Shown here piece after piece: positions 17,348 through 27,015 of a stretch of DNA of 64,000 nucleotides. The position numbers and the translations under genes are program-made. The notes beneath the pieces are model-generated. The model made no database searches. It was not told the origin of the DNA and saw only the letters and a list, made by a program, of their open reading frames with translations. Location of the stretch: assembly GCF_025996515.1 (NCBI RefSeq), contig NZ_BLRH01000034.1:124001-188000 (forward strand), in the 5' to 3' direction. The number at the start of each line of letters is the position of its first letter. The stretch's first letter is position 1. This DNA is from Rhizohabitans arisaemae (GTDB lineage Bacteria > Actinomycetota > Actinomycetes > Streptosporangiales > Streptosporangiaceae).

Positions 17348-18621
17348 CCTGAGTCTTCCCTTGGTGACGACAGCCCTGCGTTCGCCGGATCTCCGGGCGA
17401 GGTGGTCACGGGCAACGGCAGTTCGGCGATGAGGCGGAACCGGTCGGGCGGCTCCCGCCGGGCCACGACACGCCCGCCGAGCGGCGCGAGTCGTTCCGCG
17501 ACCCCGGAAAAGCCGGACCCGATCGCGTGGAGGCCGCCGGAGTCCTCCGGGCCCGTCACACCGTCGTTCTCCATCGTCAGGGTCAGCCGCCCGACACCGC
17601 CGCTCGCCGACCGGTGCAGGGAGACCGTGCAGGTCCGCGCCTCGCTGTGCCGCAGCACGTTGGTCGTCCCTTCCCGCACCACCCAGCCGAGCGTGCTCTG
17701 CAGCTCCGGGGAGAGGCCGTGCGTGTCGCCTGTCACCCGGCAGCGTACGCCGGCGGAGGCGAGCACCGAGGTGGCCCCGGCCAGTTCGGTGTCCAGATCG
17801 GTGGCGCGGTATCCCCGTACCACCGCCCGCATCTCCGCCAGGGACTCCTGCGCGATCTCGCGGACCTCACGCATCTCCTCCGCCGCGCCGGGCCGGCCGC
17901 GTTCGATCAGCCGTGCCGCGAGTTCGCTTTTGAGGGCGACGACCGCCAGGTTGCGGCCGATCACGTCGTGCAGGTCGCGGGCGAAGCGGAGCCGTTCCTC
18001 GGCCACCGCGAGCCGGGCGTGCGCCTTCCTGGAGTGTTCCATCTCCCACACGACTTTCAGGCTCCACAGCGAGCTGCGGTAGATGAACGACCACGTGGCC
18101 GCGAGGCCGAGCAGGCCGAGGGCGGCGGGGACGGCGATCGAGAGGGGAGCGCCTTCGACCCGGGATACCGCGAACTTGCCCGCCGCGGCCGCCGCCCAGA
18201 CGAGGACCGTGGCGGGGAACGGCACCGCGACGGCGACCGCTCCGGCGAACGCCGTCGCGAGGATGACGGTCAGGGCTGAAGCGGGGCCGTCGGGGTGTCC
18301 CGGTTGCGCGTCGGGGTAGGCCGCGACGGCGAGCACCACGCCGACGACGGTGAGCCCGGAGGTGGCGGCGATCAGCCGTACCGGACGGGGCCGGTTTCCC
18401 AGATGGTGGCCGATGCCCGCGTGGACGAGCAGCCCGCAGCCGGCGGAGTGGAGGCAGAGGTAGGTCAGGATCGCCCACCGGGCCGGTGTGTCCACCGCCG
18501 AGCCGATCATGGCGGCGGCAGCCACCGGCTCGAGCACGTATGCCCCGCAGAGCCCTGCACGGGTCCACAGGTCCCAGCGTTCGGCTTGTCCCAGCCGGCG
18601 CCATCGCGGTAACCGGTTCAT
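17344..18621 (-). CDS. Two-component sensor histidine kinase (DesK-like)
   Basis: A 425-residue kinase with about five or six membrane segments (about 25-185), then the dimerisation motif FARDLHDVIGRN with His218, and an ATPase domain containing VVREGTTNVLRHSEAR and GSGFSGVAERLAP. It should phosphorylate the regulator encoded immediately downstream. The ATG at 18621 begins MNRLPRWRRL; a GTG 18 bases upstream is an alternative. The pair is independent of the similar pair at 13.8-15.7 kb, which is on the other strand and differs in sequence. Confidence 0.93.
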   Translation of the reverse strand: MNRLPRWRRLGQAERWDLWTRAGLCGAYVLEPVAAAAMIGSAVDTPARWAILTYLCLHSAGCGLLVHAGIGHHLGNRPRPVRLIAATSGLTVVGVVLAVAAYPDAQPGHPDGPASALTVILATAFAGAVAVAVPFPATVLVWAAAAAGKFAVSRVEGAPLSIAVPAALGLLGLAATWSFIYRSSLWSLKVVWEMEHSRKAHARLAVAEERLRFARDLHDVIGRNLAVVALKSELAARLIERGRPGAAEEMREVREIAQESLAEMRAVVRGYRATDLDTELAGATSVLASAGVRCRVTGDTHGLSPELQSTLGWVVREGTTNVLRHSEARTCTVSLHRSASGGVGRLTLTMENDGVTGPEDSGGLHAIGSGFSGVAERLAPLGGRVVARREPPDRFRLIAELPLPVTTSPGDPANAGLSSPREDSG

Positions 18622-18732
18622 GAGTCCCACCCTGTTCACGCCGTCATCGTGGCACTTGTTCTGGTTGCGGGGCACGTTGCCGGTCTTCCGGCTGCGGCCC
18701 GGCGGCGCCACGGGCCGCTCGTCCGTGGCCGG

Positions 18733-20016
18733 TCACGGGATGAAGCGCATCTCCGGCCAGCGGGGGGAGGGCCCGTCGAGCAGCGGAGCGGGTCGCCCCC
18801 GCAGGTGGCGGTCGAAGAAGGCGCGGAGGTAGCGGCGCTGGATCACCATTGAGCGGGGTCCGTCGATGGTGCCGATCATCTCGTCGATTTGGGCTGCGGG
18901 GGTGCCGAGGGGGTGTTGCCGGAGGAGGACCTGCATGTCGGTGAACGAGTTGTGGCCGGAGCCGTCGAGGCGCAGTTCCAGGCGCCAATCACGCAGGCGG
19001 GGCCAGAGTGCCGCCCAGCTTGGGTCGTTGTCCCGTCTGTGCTCGGAGCTGCCGACCTGCAGGAACGGGCGGTTCAGGCCGTCTCGCAGGACGGGGCCGA
19101 ACACGGAGCCGTCCAGGTTGGCGCCGGCTTTGACGCGCGGGTCGGCGTGCATGGCCGCGGCGGCGGTGGCCCCGCCGAGGGAATGCCCGAACATGCCGGC
19201 GCGGGAGAGGTCCAGTGCGCCGCGGAGTCCGCCGGGCACCGGGACGTGGTGCCCGCGGTTGAGGGCGGCGAGCCGGTCCAGGACGTACCGGGTGTCGGCG
19301 AGGCGGGCGGCCACCGCTTTGACGGCGACGGGGTCGTCCGGCTTGTCGAAGTCGGGGGGTGGTGTGCTCGCCGCGTGGGTCTCGACGCGCCCGCCGGGGA
19401 ACTCCACCGCTGCGGCGTCGTAGGTGTGGTCGACGGCGGCGACCACGTATCCGTGGCTGGCGAGGTCCTGCACCAGGGCGGTGCCGGAGGCGCGCTCGGT
19501 GGCGAAGCCGTGGGAGTAGAGCACCACCGGCCACGGCCGGGGTCCCCGGTGGAGGGGTGCGCCGACGCGTCCGTGTGTGACGGGCAGGGTGACGGTTCCC
19601 GCCGGTACGGCGGCCAGGACGGCTTCGGCGATCTTGGGGGAGAGCCAGGGCGCCCGCGGGTGGGCGGCCGTGGTCCGGGCGGGGTACCACAGCTGGACCA
19701 TGAGTTCCCGGGACTGCTTGCCGGGGACCCACGGATCGGGCCGGGAGCGGTCGACCAGGTGGAGGGATACGGTTCCCACCCGGAACGGGCCGGTGGGTCC
19801 GGGGAGGGTCAGCCGGACGGGTGACGCCTGATCGCCGCCGGGGCCCTGCGCCGCGCCGGCGGGTGCGATACGGGCGGCGGCGGGGCCGGTGAGCGGGGGG
19901 CAGGCCACGAGCGCCGCTCCCAGCACGGTCGCCGCGGCGGCGCGGCGGAACGCCACGGCCCCCCGCAAGGCCGGTCGGGGCAGGGGAATCGGGAGGAGCC
20001 GATCATGTTGTGTCAT
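18733..20016 (-). CDS. Lipoprotein alpha/beta hydrolase (PAF-acetylhydrolase-like)
   Basis: A 427-residue exported hydrolase. A basic N-terminus and hydrophobic stretch end in LVAC near residue 39, a plausible lipobox. The catalytic Ser lies in GHSLGG near 267, with the oxyanion-type segment VVLYSHGF upstream and the His in SGHNSFTD near 367. This pattern (YPARTTAAHPRAPWLS, then SHGFATERAS) matches bacterial platelet-activating-factor acetylhydrolase-like enzymes, which hydrolyse short acyl esters or polyesters. The ATG at 20016 precedes MTQHDRLLPI. A second member of the family lies at 32614-33864. Confidence 0.9.
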   Translation of the reverse strand: MTQHDRLLPIPLPRPALRGAVAFRRAAAATVLGAALVACPPLTGPAAARIAPAGAAQGPGGDQASPVRLTLPGPTGPFRVGTVSLHLVDRSRPDPWVPGKQSRELMVQLWYPARTTAAHPRAPWLSPKIAEAVLAAVPAGTVTLPVTHGRVGAPLHRGPRPWPVVLYSHGFATERASGTALVQDLASHGYVVAAVDHTYDAAAVEFPGGRVETHAASTPPPDFDKPDDPVAVKAVAARLADTRYVLDRLAALNRGHHVPVPGGLRGALDLSRAGMFGHSLGGATAAAAMHADPRVKAGANLDGSVFGPVLRDGLNRPFLQVGSSEHRRDNDPSWAALWPRLRDWRLELRLDGSGHNSFTDMQVLLRQHPLGTPAAQIDEMIGTIDGPRSMVIQRRYLRAFFDRHLRGRPAPLLDGPSPRWPEMRFIP

Positions 20017-20164
20017 GGGTCCAGCTTCCGGTGCGGCCCGCCTGGAGTTCAGTGCCGCCGCTCACCGGATCGGGTGCATCCCTCCCCGCCCACCGATGAC
20101 AAATCTAATGGCCTCCCGGCTCCGCACCTGGCCCCGTCCAGGAGTCACCGCGGCCACGTGGACG

Positions 20165-20412
20165 GCCGGGGGCGGCGCCGACCGGCTCGGCACCGAGCTG
20201 GCCGCGCACCCCGGCGACATCCCGGCCGCGCTGACCGCCGGGGAGGCGGCCATCCGGCCCGAAGCCGAACGCAAGAGAAGCTCGGCCGACGCGTGAAAGG
20301 CGTCTACGCCCCGGCCGGCCCGGTGCTGCTCTGGCTGACCCGGCTACCGCTGCGCCCGGCCACGCTGCCGCCGGTCCGCCGCTACATGACCCGCCGGTTC
20401 ATCAAGGGCTGA
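20165..20412 (+). pseudogene. C-terminal remnant of a FAD-dependent monooxygenase (frameshifted)
   Basis: The first part reads GADRLGTELAAHPGDIPAAL then TAGEAAIRPEAER, and after a frame change near 20270 the next frame reads KLGRRVKGVYAPAGP, ending PPVRRYMTRRFIKG. These segments follow the usual C-terminus of PHBH-type FAD-dependent oxidoreductases (subunit tail after the GD motif: L.AHP.D...AL..YE...RP...). The N-terminal FAD and substrate regions are absent. The 5' limit is uncertain because the upstream DNA also serves as promoter region of the divergent hydrolase. Confidence 0.6.
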
Positions 20413-20466
20413 CCACCCGCGCCAAGAGGATGAGGCCCTGAAGGAAGCATTGCCCCGTGGGCGGGT

Positions 20467-20895
20467 GTGCGACCCCTGTCCCGGTGGGGGACGACCTACG
20501 CGCTCGGGGTGCTGTTCGGGGAGGGTGACTTCCGGGCCCGCCGGATGCGTTTCGGGCGGCCCGATCCAAGCCGTCCGCCGGTACGGCACCGAGTCCCGCG
20601 TTCCGGTGGCCCCGCGATGGTGGAGGCTCGGCTGGCCGAGGCCTGCGCCGACGGCCATGTGGTCGACCTGAGGGGCGGCGGGCATCCCGAGGCCGTGCAG
20701 GAGTGGCTGACGGCGCGGAACCACATGCGCGGCTTCGGCGGTGTCGTCGGCCGTTTCACCTACAAGTTCTCGCTCACGGACACCGTGCTCGCCGAGAACT
20801 TCGACGGCCTGGCCTACGTGGCCCGCACCACCTGCTCCACCCCGATGCCGGAGATCGCGGACGTGGCGGCCGGGCGGCGGAACCGGGTCCGGTGA
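20467..20895 (+). pseudogene. C-terminal remnant of an erythromycin-esterase-family gene
   Basis: The frame reads RWGTTYALGVLFGEGDFRAR, then RRMRFGRPDPSRPPVRHRVP, MVEARLAEACADGHVVDLRG, AVQEWLTARNHMRGFGGVVG and ends LAENFDGLAYVARTTCSTPM plus a short tail. I recognise this as the last 130 or so residues of erythromycin esterase family proteins, which are about 400 residues long. The catalytic His/Glu residues lie in the missing N-terminal part. The frame keeps strong G/C third-position bias, so loss was recent or the fragment is still translated. It follows another gene remnant directly. Confidence 0.6.
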
Positions 20896-20943
20896 GCGGC
20901 ACGGCCGTACCGCGGACGAGGTGGGTTGATCACAGTACCCGGC

Positions 20944-20978
20944 GAGTGCCCCGTGATCAGTCTGGATCCGGGGCACTC
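20944..20978 (-). terminator. Terminator hairpin after the MFS gene
   Basis: GAGTGCCCC (20944-20952) pairs with GGGGCACTC (20970-20978), a perfect 9-bp stem with a 17-base loop. It lies 9 bases beyond the MFS stop and also faces the erythromycin-esterase remnant, so it can end transcription from both sides. Confidence 0.65.
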
Positions 20979-20987
20979 ACTGGTGGT

Positions 20988-22421
20988 TCAGGCCGCGACG
21001 GGGGTACGGCGCCCCGGGATCAGGGAGGTGAGGGCGGCCGTGACGACGAAGGCCCCGATGGCCAGGGCGAAGCCCATCACGTAGCTGCCCGCGGTTCCCG
21101 AGCCGTCCGGGCCCCCGGTGATGACCAATGCGACGACGGGGGCGCCGAGGGACGTGCCCACCGCGCGGATCACCATGAACAGCCCGGTCGCGATGCCGGT
21201 CTCATTCGGACCCACCACGGAGATGACCGCGTTGGTCAGCGAGGTCATCGTCAACGCCTGGCCCGCGCCGTACGCCGTCATGAAGAGCACGTAGTGCCAC
21301 ACCTGCGAGGGAAGCGTCAGCATCGGCACCAGGCACAGCGCGATCGCGACGGTCGCGGCCAGGACGACCGCGCGGGACCCGAAACGGGCGTCGGCGAGGC
21401 CGCCGAGCGGTGCCACGACCAGGGCGACGATCGTCGCCGGCAGCAGGGCGAAACCGATGACGGTGATGGACTGGCCCAGCCCGAAGCCCGTCGACGTGGG
21501 CGCCGCCAGGATCTGCGGCAGCATGAACATCCCGAACGCACCGGCGATCGCGGCGGCCAGTTCCACGACGGCCACGCCTCGGATGCCGTGACCCCGCAGC
21601 ATCCTGAGGTCGACCAGTGGCTCCGCCGCCCGCCTTTCCGCGCGGATCCACAGCGCGACGATACCGGCGAGGACGGCCAGGACCGCGAGCGACGGCACCG
21701 ACAGCAACCCGGCCTCGGACACCGACGACACGAAGAGCAGCAGCACGATCATGGCTGCGGAGAACAGCACCGTGCCGACCCAGTCGAAAGGGCCTCGCAC
21801 CGGGGGTGAGGCCAGCGGGGCGCGCGGCGTGACCAGCATGAACACCAAACCGGCGGCGGCCATGAGGATCGTCGGCAGGCCGAACATCCACTGCCAGGAC
21901 AACCCTTCGGCGATCGGGCCCGCAAGGAGCGCGCCCGCGGTGCCTCCGGCGGTGAACGTGGAGATGACGACACCCGTGGCGACCTTCATCCCGGCCGGGG
22001 GCAGAAGCTTGCGCTGGAGCACGAAGGCGAGCGGCATGAAGCCGATCCCGCAGCCCAGGAAGACCTGGCCCACCACCAGGACCGCCAGGGTGGGGGCGAC
22101 GGTGGAGATCACGCCGCCGATCACCACGACCAGGAGGAGGACGAGCGTCACGTCGCGCCCGTTGTACCTGTCGCCGAGTTTGCCGACGAGAGGACTGATG
22201 ATCGCGGCCATGAGCGCGGACACCACGATCAGGGTCGATCCGCCGGCCGGTGTGGTGTTCAGTTCGCGTTGGAGCAGGGGGAGCGCGACGGCCGGCATGG
22301 CTTCGATGGCGGCGATCGAGACCAGGATCACCGCGAGGGACGCGGTCACCATCCACGAGACGCCTTGGACCGGGGCGGGGGAGTCGTCTGCTGGGGGGCT
22401 TTCGGCGTGGGCTTTCGACAT
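20988..22421 (-). CDS. MFS drug-type exporter
   Basis: A 477-residue major facilitator superfamily transporter with about 14 hydrophobic helices, as in DHA2-type multidrug exporters. Seen: motif A between helices 2 and 3 (GKLGDRYNGRDV) and the antiporter-type helix 5 segment near GVVISTFTAGGTAGALLAGP. It probably exports a small molecule by proton antiport across the plasma membrane. The ATG at 22421 has AGGAGAG upstream. It is the last gene of the minus-strand run after the two esterases (136-bp gap), so it may be co-transcribed with them, or start separately. Confidence 0.92.
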   Translation of the reverse strand: MSKAHAESPPADDSPAPVQGVSWMVTASLAVILVSIAAIEAMPAVALPLLQRELNTTPAGGSTLIVVSALMAAIISPLVGKLGDRYNGRDVTLVLLLVVVIGGVISTVAPTLAVLVVGQVFLGCGIGFMPLAFVLQRKLLPPAGMKVATGVVISTFTAGGTAGALLAGPIAEGLSWQWMFGLPTILMAAAGLVFMLVTPRAPLASPPVRGPFDWVGTVLFSAAMIVLLLFVSSVSEAGLLSVPSLAVLAVLAGIVALWIRAERRAAEPLVDLRMLRGHGIRGVAVVELAAAIAGAFGMFMLPQILAAPTSTGFGLGQSITVIGFALLPATIVALVVAPLGGLADARFGSRAVVLAATVAIALCLVPMLTLPSQVWHYVLFMTAYGAGQALTMTSLTNAVISVVGPNETGIATGLFMVIRAVGTSLGAPVVALVITGGPDGSGTAGSYVMGFALAIGAFVVTAALTSLIPGRRTPVAA

Positions 22422-22557
22422 GGCTCTCTCCTGAGAGTGGGCACCGCGTGGGGATGAGGCGGCGCGGTGCCCGGCTTGCGGGGATGGGGTGGTCAGGAGG
22501 GGCGGGTCGCGCGGCGGCCCCCGCTACCGCGCGACGTGACGTGGGACCGGTACGGCC

Positions 22558-23892
22558 TCAGCCGTCGTCGCCGGCCAGGAGGTAGCGCAGGCCCAGCGGG
22601 AACGTGCGCCGCCATCCGGAGGTGTCGTGCCCGCCGGAGAACTCGTGGTAGCGCACCTGGTAGCCCTTGGCCTGGAGCACGGTGCGCAGGTTGCGGTTGG
22701 AGGAGAGCAGGCTGAGCCCGTCCACGCCGGGGTCGTTCTCCAGGGTGCCCGCGTCGATCCAGAACGTGACGGGAAGCAGCGGTGCGGTGGCGAACTGCCT
22801 GGTCAGCCACTCGGTCTCGTCGTCGCGGCCGAACTCGTAGGGTCCTGAGTCGGCGCCGTAGGCGGTGCGCTTGCCCCACCAGTGGGAGCCCGACATGGAC
22901 AGCACCCGGCCGAAGACGTCGCTGCGGTTGTAGGCGAGCCAGGCCGAGCTGAGCCCGCCGTAGCTGGAGCCCGACACGACGGTGCGCGCCGGGTCGGCGG
23001 TGACGCCGTACTCCCGGCGAAGCCAGGGCATGAGCTCATCGGCGTACAGCGTGACGAACTCCTGCCGGCAGCTCATCTCCAGCATGCGGGAGTCAGCGAA
23101 CACGTTGTGCACGAACACGCCGACGAGCGGGGGGACCTCCCCTGCGGCGATGAGGTTGGTGAGGATGTCGGCGTACCCCTCGGCCAGCATCATCTCCCCG
23201 TCGATCAGGAAGACGACGGGGTGGTCGCCGCCTTCGGGGAGCGGCACCGGCGGGGTGTAGACCGTGACGGTGCGCTCGTTGCCGAACGCCTCCGAGCGGA
23301 AGGTGTACGTGTGCAGCGTGGCGCCCGCGAGGCGGGCGGGGCCGTGCCAGGTGACCGGGTCCACGCCGGGCAGGCTGAGCACGGAGGTCCAGACGGTGAC
23401 GTGGGGTTTCGCCGGGTCGAGATACTGGTCCATCCCGATGTCGAAGCGGTCGGGGTTGTAGGGGTCGTCCCGTGAGCAGCGGGCGCTCTCGTCCATCAGC
23501 GCGGTCATCTTGTCCGGCTGCTGCATCAGCACCATGGCGTCGTCCATGGAGAGCGCGGTGATCGGGTCGTCGACGAGGAAGCGGTAGCCGACGGAGAGCC
23601 TGCGGTCGGTGACGAGGTGGGACAGATACCAGACCTCGGTGCCCTCGACGCGGGTCATCGCCTTGTTCATCTGGCGCGGGTCGATGACGAGCTGGCAGTA
23701 GAGGTGGACTTGGTCGCCGGGGCCGATGTAGACGAAGGTGACGAGGACGCTCCCGTCCCCAGTCTCCTCCTGGAGCGGGCCCGCCGACTCCCGCAGGTCG
23801 GCCTGGAGCCTGTCGACCGCGCCGGCCTCGCCGTCCCGCACCGCCTGGATGAAACGCGCGATTCGCGCGGACTCGATGGTCGTCTGTGTCAT
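22558..23892 (-). CDS. Fes-like (enterochelin-esterase family) esterase 1
   Basis: A 444-residue two-domain esterase. The N-terminal immunoglobulin-like Fes domain (about 1-165) is followed by an alpha/beta hydrolase domain with the nucleophile Ser in SGSSYGG near 307 and His in SGGHDTSGWR near 424. Relatives hydrolyse ester bonds in cyclic trilactone siderophores or similar esters; no signal peptide is seen, so it should act in the cytoplasm. The ATG at 23892 follows GGACAACGC and aligns with the start of the neighbouring paralogue (MTQT). No siderophore transporter or synthetase is nearby. It lies 38 bp after the second esterase gene. Confidence 0.9.
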   Translation of the reverse strand: MTQTTIESARIARFIQAVRDGEAGAVDRLQADLRESAGPLQEETGDGSVLVTFVYIGPGDQVHLYCQLVIDPRQMNKAMTRVEGTEVWYLSHLVTDRRLSVGYRFLVDDPITALSMDDAMVLMQQPDKMTALMDESARCSRDDPYNPDRFDIGMDQYLDPAKPHVTVWTSVLSLPGVDPVTWHGPARLAGATLHTYTFRSEAFGNERTVTVYTPPVPLPEGGDHPVVFLIDGEMMLAEGYADILTNLIAAGEVPPLVGVFVHNVFADSRMLEMSCRQEFVTLYADELMPWLRREYGVTADPARTVVSGSSYGGLSSAWLAYNRSDVFGRVLSMSGSHWWGKRTAYGADSGPYEFGRDDETEWLTRQFATAPLLPVTFWIDAGTLENDPGVDGLSLLSSNRNLRTVLQAKGYQVRYHEFSGGHDTSGWRRTFPLGLRYLLAGDDG

Positions 23893-23930
23893 GCGTTGTC
23901 CTTGTACGAAAGTGTGGTGGCAGGGGAGGG

Positions 23931-25250
23931 TCAGGCGCCGAGCAGGTAGCGCAGGCCGAGAGGGAAGGAGCGCCGCCAACCGGCGTTGTCGTGGCCGCCG
24001 GAGAACTCGTGGTAGCGCACCTCGTAGCCCTTGGCCCCCAGCACGGTGCGCAGGTTGCGGTTGGCCGACAGCAGGCTGACGCCGTCGTCCAGCGGGTTGA
24101 CCTCCAGGGTGCCCGCGTCGATCCAGAACCGCACGGGCTTGCGGGGCTCGGCCGCGAACCGCCGGTTCAGCCACTGCGGTTCGTCGTCGCGTCCGAACTC
24201 CAGCGGCCCGCCCTCGATGGCGAAGAAGTTCGTCTTGCCCCACCACAGGGACCCCGACATCGACAGCACCCGGCCGAAGACGTCGGGGCGGGAGTAGCCG
24301 AGCCAGGCCGAGGCGAGCCCGCCGTAGCTGCACCCGGACACCACGGTACGGGCCGGGTCGGCGGTCACGCCGTACGTCCGGCGCAGCCACGGCATCAGCT
24401 CGTCGGCGCAGAACGCGGCGTAGGCCGGCTGACAGCTCATCTCCTCCATGCGGGACATGACGGTGGGGTTGTAGACGAAGACCCCGACGAAGGGCGGGAC
24501 CTCGCCGCCCGCGATGAGATTGGTGAGGATGTGGTCGAAGCCGTCGCTCAGGAAGCCGTCGCCGTCCTGCACGATGACGACGGGACGGTCCCCGCTGTCC
24601 GGCAGCGGCACCGGGGGAAGGTAGACCACGACCTTGCGCTCGTTGCCGAGGATCTCCGAGCGCAGAGTGTGCGTGTGGAGGGTCGCGCCCGAAAGACGCG
24701 GCGGGCCGAACCAGGTAGCCGGGTCGACGTCGGGGAGGTTCAGCACGGAGACACGCAGCGTGGACTGTGCCTCATCCTGAAAGAGACCTTCTATGGTCTG
24801 GTCGCTCTCGTCCGAGTTGTAGGGGTCGTGCCGCGCGCCCAGCACGGCCTCCCGCAGCCACGCCTCGACTTTCGCCGGCTCCTTGAAGAGCTGCATGACC
24901 TCTACCGCCGACATCTCGGCCATCGGGTCGTCGAGCTGGAAGAAATAGGTGGCCGAGAGCCTCCGGTCAGTGATCCGCGCGGAGAAATGCCAGACGTCGG
25001 TGCCGGGGACCCGGGTCATGGGGCAACCGCGGCCGTCGGCGTCCGCCGTCACCTGACTCTTGAGATGCACGGTGTTCGCCTGCCCGACATAGACGAACGT
25101 GACGAGGACGCTCCCGTCCTCCTGCTCGTCGAGGAACGGGCCGCCTGCGGCTTTGAGGTCGTCGACGAGGGCGTCGGCCGCGCCGGCTTCGCCGTTCTCG
25201 ACCGCGGTGAGGAAGCGGGTGAGCCTGGGCGATTCGAGGGTTTGCGTCAT
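23931..25250 (-). CDS. Fes-like (enterochelin-esterase family) esterase 2
   Basis: A 439-residue paralogue of the next gene, similar along its whole length. The Fes N-terminal domain contains DGSVLVTFVYVGQANTVHL, and the hydrolase domain has the nucleophile motif SGCSYGG and the His in SGGHDNAGWRR. Both copies keep ADELMPWLRR.YGVTADPAR. Sequence differences cluster in the N-terminal domain and around SGSLWWGKTNFF versus SGSHWWGKRTAY, near the active site, so the two may prefer different substrates. The ATG at 25250 lies 14 bp after the DUF885 stop; the genes form one operon. Confidence 0.9.
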   Translation of the reverse strand: MTQTLESPRLTRFLTAVENGEAGAADALVDDLKAAGGPFLDEQEDGSVLVTFVYVGQANTVHLKSQVTADADGRGCPMTRVPGTDVWHFSARITDRRLSATYFFQLDDPMAEMSAVEVMQLFKEPAKVEAWLREAVLGARHDPYNSDESDQTIEGLFQDEAQSTLRVSVLNLPDVDPATWFGPPRLSGATLHTHTLRSEILGNERKVVVYLPPVPLPDSGDRPVVIVQDGDGFLSDGFDHILTNLIAGGEVPPFVGVFVYNPTVMSRMEEMSCQPAYAAFCADELMPWLRRTYGVTADPARTVVSGCSYGGLASAWLGYSRPDVFGRVLSMSGSLWWGKTNFFAIEGGPLEFGRDDEPQWLNRRFAAEPRKPVRFWIDAGTLEVNPLDDGVSLLSANRNLRTVLGAKGYEVRYHEFSGGHDNAGWRRSFPLGLRYLLGA

Positions 25251-25264
25251 GGTGGTCCCCTGTC

Positions 25265-26977
25265 TCAGCGGGCGGCCTGGGTGGCCCAGCGGGTGATGGT
25301 GTCGTCGAGCACGTCCAGCGCCAGTGCGCCGTGGCCGAGGACCTGCCGGTGGAAGTCCTTGATGTCGAATCGGGGTCCGAGTACGGCACGGGCCTTGTCG
25401 CGCAGCCGGTCGATCTCGCGGCGTCCGATCATGTAGGCCAGTGCCTGGCCGGGCATCGAGATGTAGCGTTCGACCTCGTTGACGACGTTGGCCTCGTTGG
25501 TGGCGGTGTTGTCCCGCATGAACGCCTCGGCCTGCCTCCGGGACCAGCCGAAGTGGTGCAGCCCGGTGTCGACGACGAGGCGGCACGCCCGCCAGGCGTC
25601 GGTGGACAGCATGCCGAGGCGCTGCAGGTCGGAGCTGTAGAGCCCCATCTCGTCGGCGAGCCGCTCGGCGTACAGGCCCCAGCCCTCGGCGTAGGCGGTG
25701 ATCGCGGCGCCGAGGTGGCGGCGGAAGTCGGGCAGGTGGGTGAGCGTCTGGGACACCGCGAGCTGCAGGTGGTGGCCGGGGACGCTCTCGTGGAAGGTGA
25801 TCGCCTCGTATTCGAAGCGGGAACGGGAGCGCGGGTCGACGGTGGCCACCCGGTGGGTGCCTGGCCGGGAGCCGTCGAGGGCCGGCGGCCGGTAGTAGGC
25901 GGCGGGGGCCGCGGCCGCCTCGAAGTCGTCCATCTCCTCGGTGACGCACGGCGGGATGTCGTAGGCCGGGAACCAGTCTCCGACCACACCCTTGGCGCGT
26001 TCCAGGGCGCCGTCCACGAGCCGCACGATCTCCTCGGACGTCTCGAACCTGAGGGACCGGTCCTCCTTGAGCGTGCGCAGGATCTCCGGCACCGACGTGA
26101 TGCCGAGCGCCCTGCCGCCCACCTCGGCGAACTCCTCGCGCAGCCGGGCCAGGCAGTCCAGGCCGATCCGGTGGATCTCCTCGGCCGTCAGCGAGGTGGT
26201 GGTGTGCTGGGCGATGGCGTCTTCATACGCCGCAAGCCCGCCGGGGATGTGGCAGATCCCCGGCTCGTCGTCGGAGCGGCCCACGGGAAGCAGGTCCCGC
26301 TCGAAGGCGTCGCGCAGACGCCGGGCGGCCGGCCGTACCTTCTCCTCGATCAGCCGCAGCGCCTCCGCCCGGAACGGCTCGGCCGTCTCGTCTCCGCCGG
26401 CCACCGGCCGCAGCAGCGGATCGGCCGCGACGTCACCCGCGAGGTAGCGGTCGAGCTGGTCGAGCGCCTGCCGCACGCCCGCCCGCACCGGGAGCCTGCC
26501 GTCGGCCTTGGCGGCCAGGTAGACGTCGCGCCAGCCGTCCAGGTAGCGATCGAGTCCGCCGAGGCGGGAGAGGTAGTCGTGGGCGCGGTCGCCGTCGGTG
26601 ACCGGCATGGAGGCGACGGCGTGGAGCATCTGGATCTGCGGGGAGACGATGCTCGCCGTCACCGCCACGTCGAACACGCCGTGCCGCAGCTCGGCGCGGC
26701 TGTCGTGGAGCGCCCGGGCCAGGGCACCCTTGGTGATCTTGTCCTCGTCGGAGAGGTCGCCCTCGCTCACCGTCTCCAGCGCGGCCTGGAGACGGGACAG
26801 GTCCTTGTCGAGGGCGTCCCGTGCGGCCAGGCCCGGGTCCGGCACGAGGGCGTCGTAACCCACGACGCCGAGTGCGCTCCCGGTGAAAGGGTCACTCGCG
26901 AGCATCGTGGCGAAGTAGTCGTCGCCGAGCTCGGCCAGGCGGTCGCTCGCCTGCTGATCGGAGGGGGCTGTGGGCAC
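25265..26977 (-). CDS. DUF885-family metallopeptidase-like protein
   Basis: A 570-residue DUF885 protein, distantly related to zinc metallopeptidases. The metal motif HESVPGHH lies near 394-401, with the downstream glutamate in AYAEGWGLYAERLADEMG. A conserved tail AYMIGRREIDRLRDKAR is typical of the family. No signal peptide is visible, so it is probably cytoplasmic. It is the first gene of the run DUF885, esterase 2, esterase 1, MFS, under the promoter at 27016-27045. Its grouping with two esterases suggests stepwise breakdown of an ester- and amide-linked compound, which is inference. Confidence 0.92.
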   Translation of the reverse strand: MPTAPSDQQASDRLAELGDDYFATMLASDPFTGSALGVVGYDALVPDPGLAARDALDKDLSRLQAALETVSEGDLSDEDKITKGALARALHDSRAELRHGVFDVAVTASIVSPQIQMLHAVASMPVTDGDRAHDYLSRLGGLDRYLDGWRDVYLAAKADGRLPVRAGVRQALDQLDRYLAGDVAADPLLRPVAGGDETAEPFRAEALRLIEEKVRPAARRLRDAFERDLLPVGRSDDEPGICHIPGGLAAYEDAIAQHTTTSLTAEEIHRIGLDCLARLREEFAEVGGRALGITSVPEILRTLKEDRSLRFETSEEIVRLVDGALERAKGVVGDWFPAYDIPPCVTEEMDDFEAAAAPAAYYRPPALDGSRPGTHRVATVDPRSRSRFEYEAITFHESVPGHHLQLAVSQTLTHLPDFRRHLGAAITAYAEGWGLYAERLADEMGLYSSDLQRLGMLSTDAWRACRLVVDTGLHHFGWSRRQAEAFMRDNTATNEANVVNEVERYISMPGQALAYMIGRREIDRLRDKARAVLGPRFDIKDFHRQVLGHGALALDVLDDTITRWATQAAR

Positions 26978-27015
26978 AAAATCTCCAGTGACATCTCGTA
27001 TGGGCGATTTCAGCG

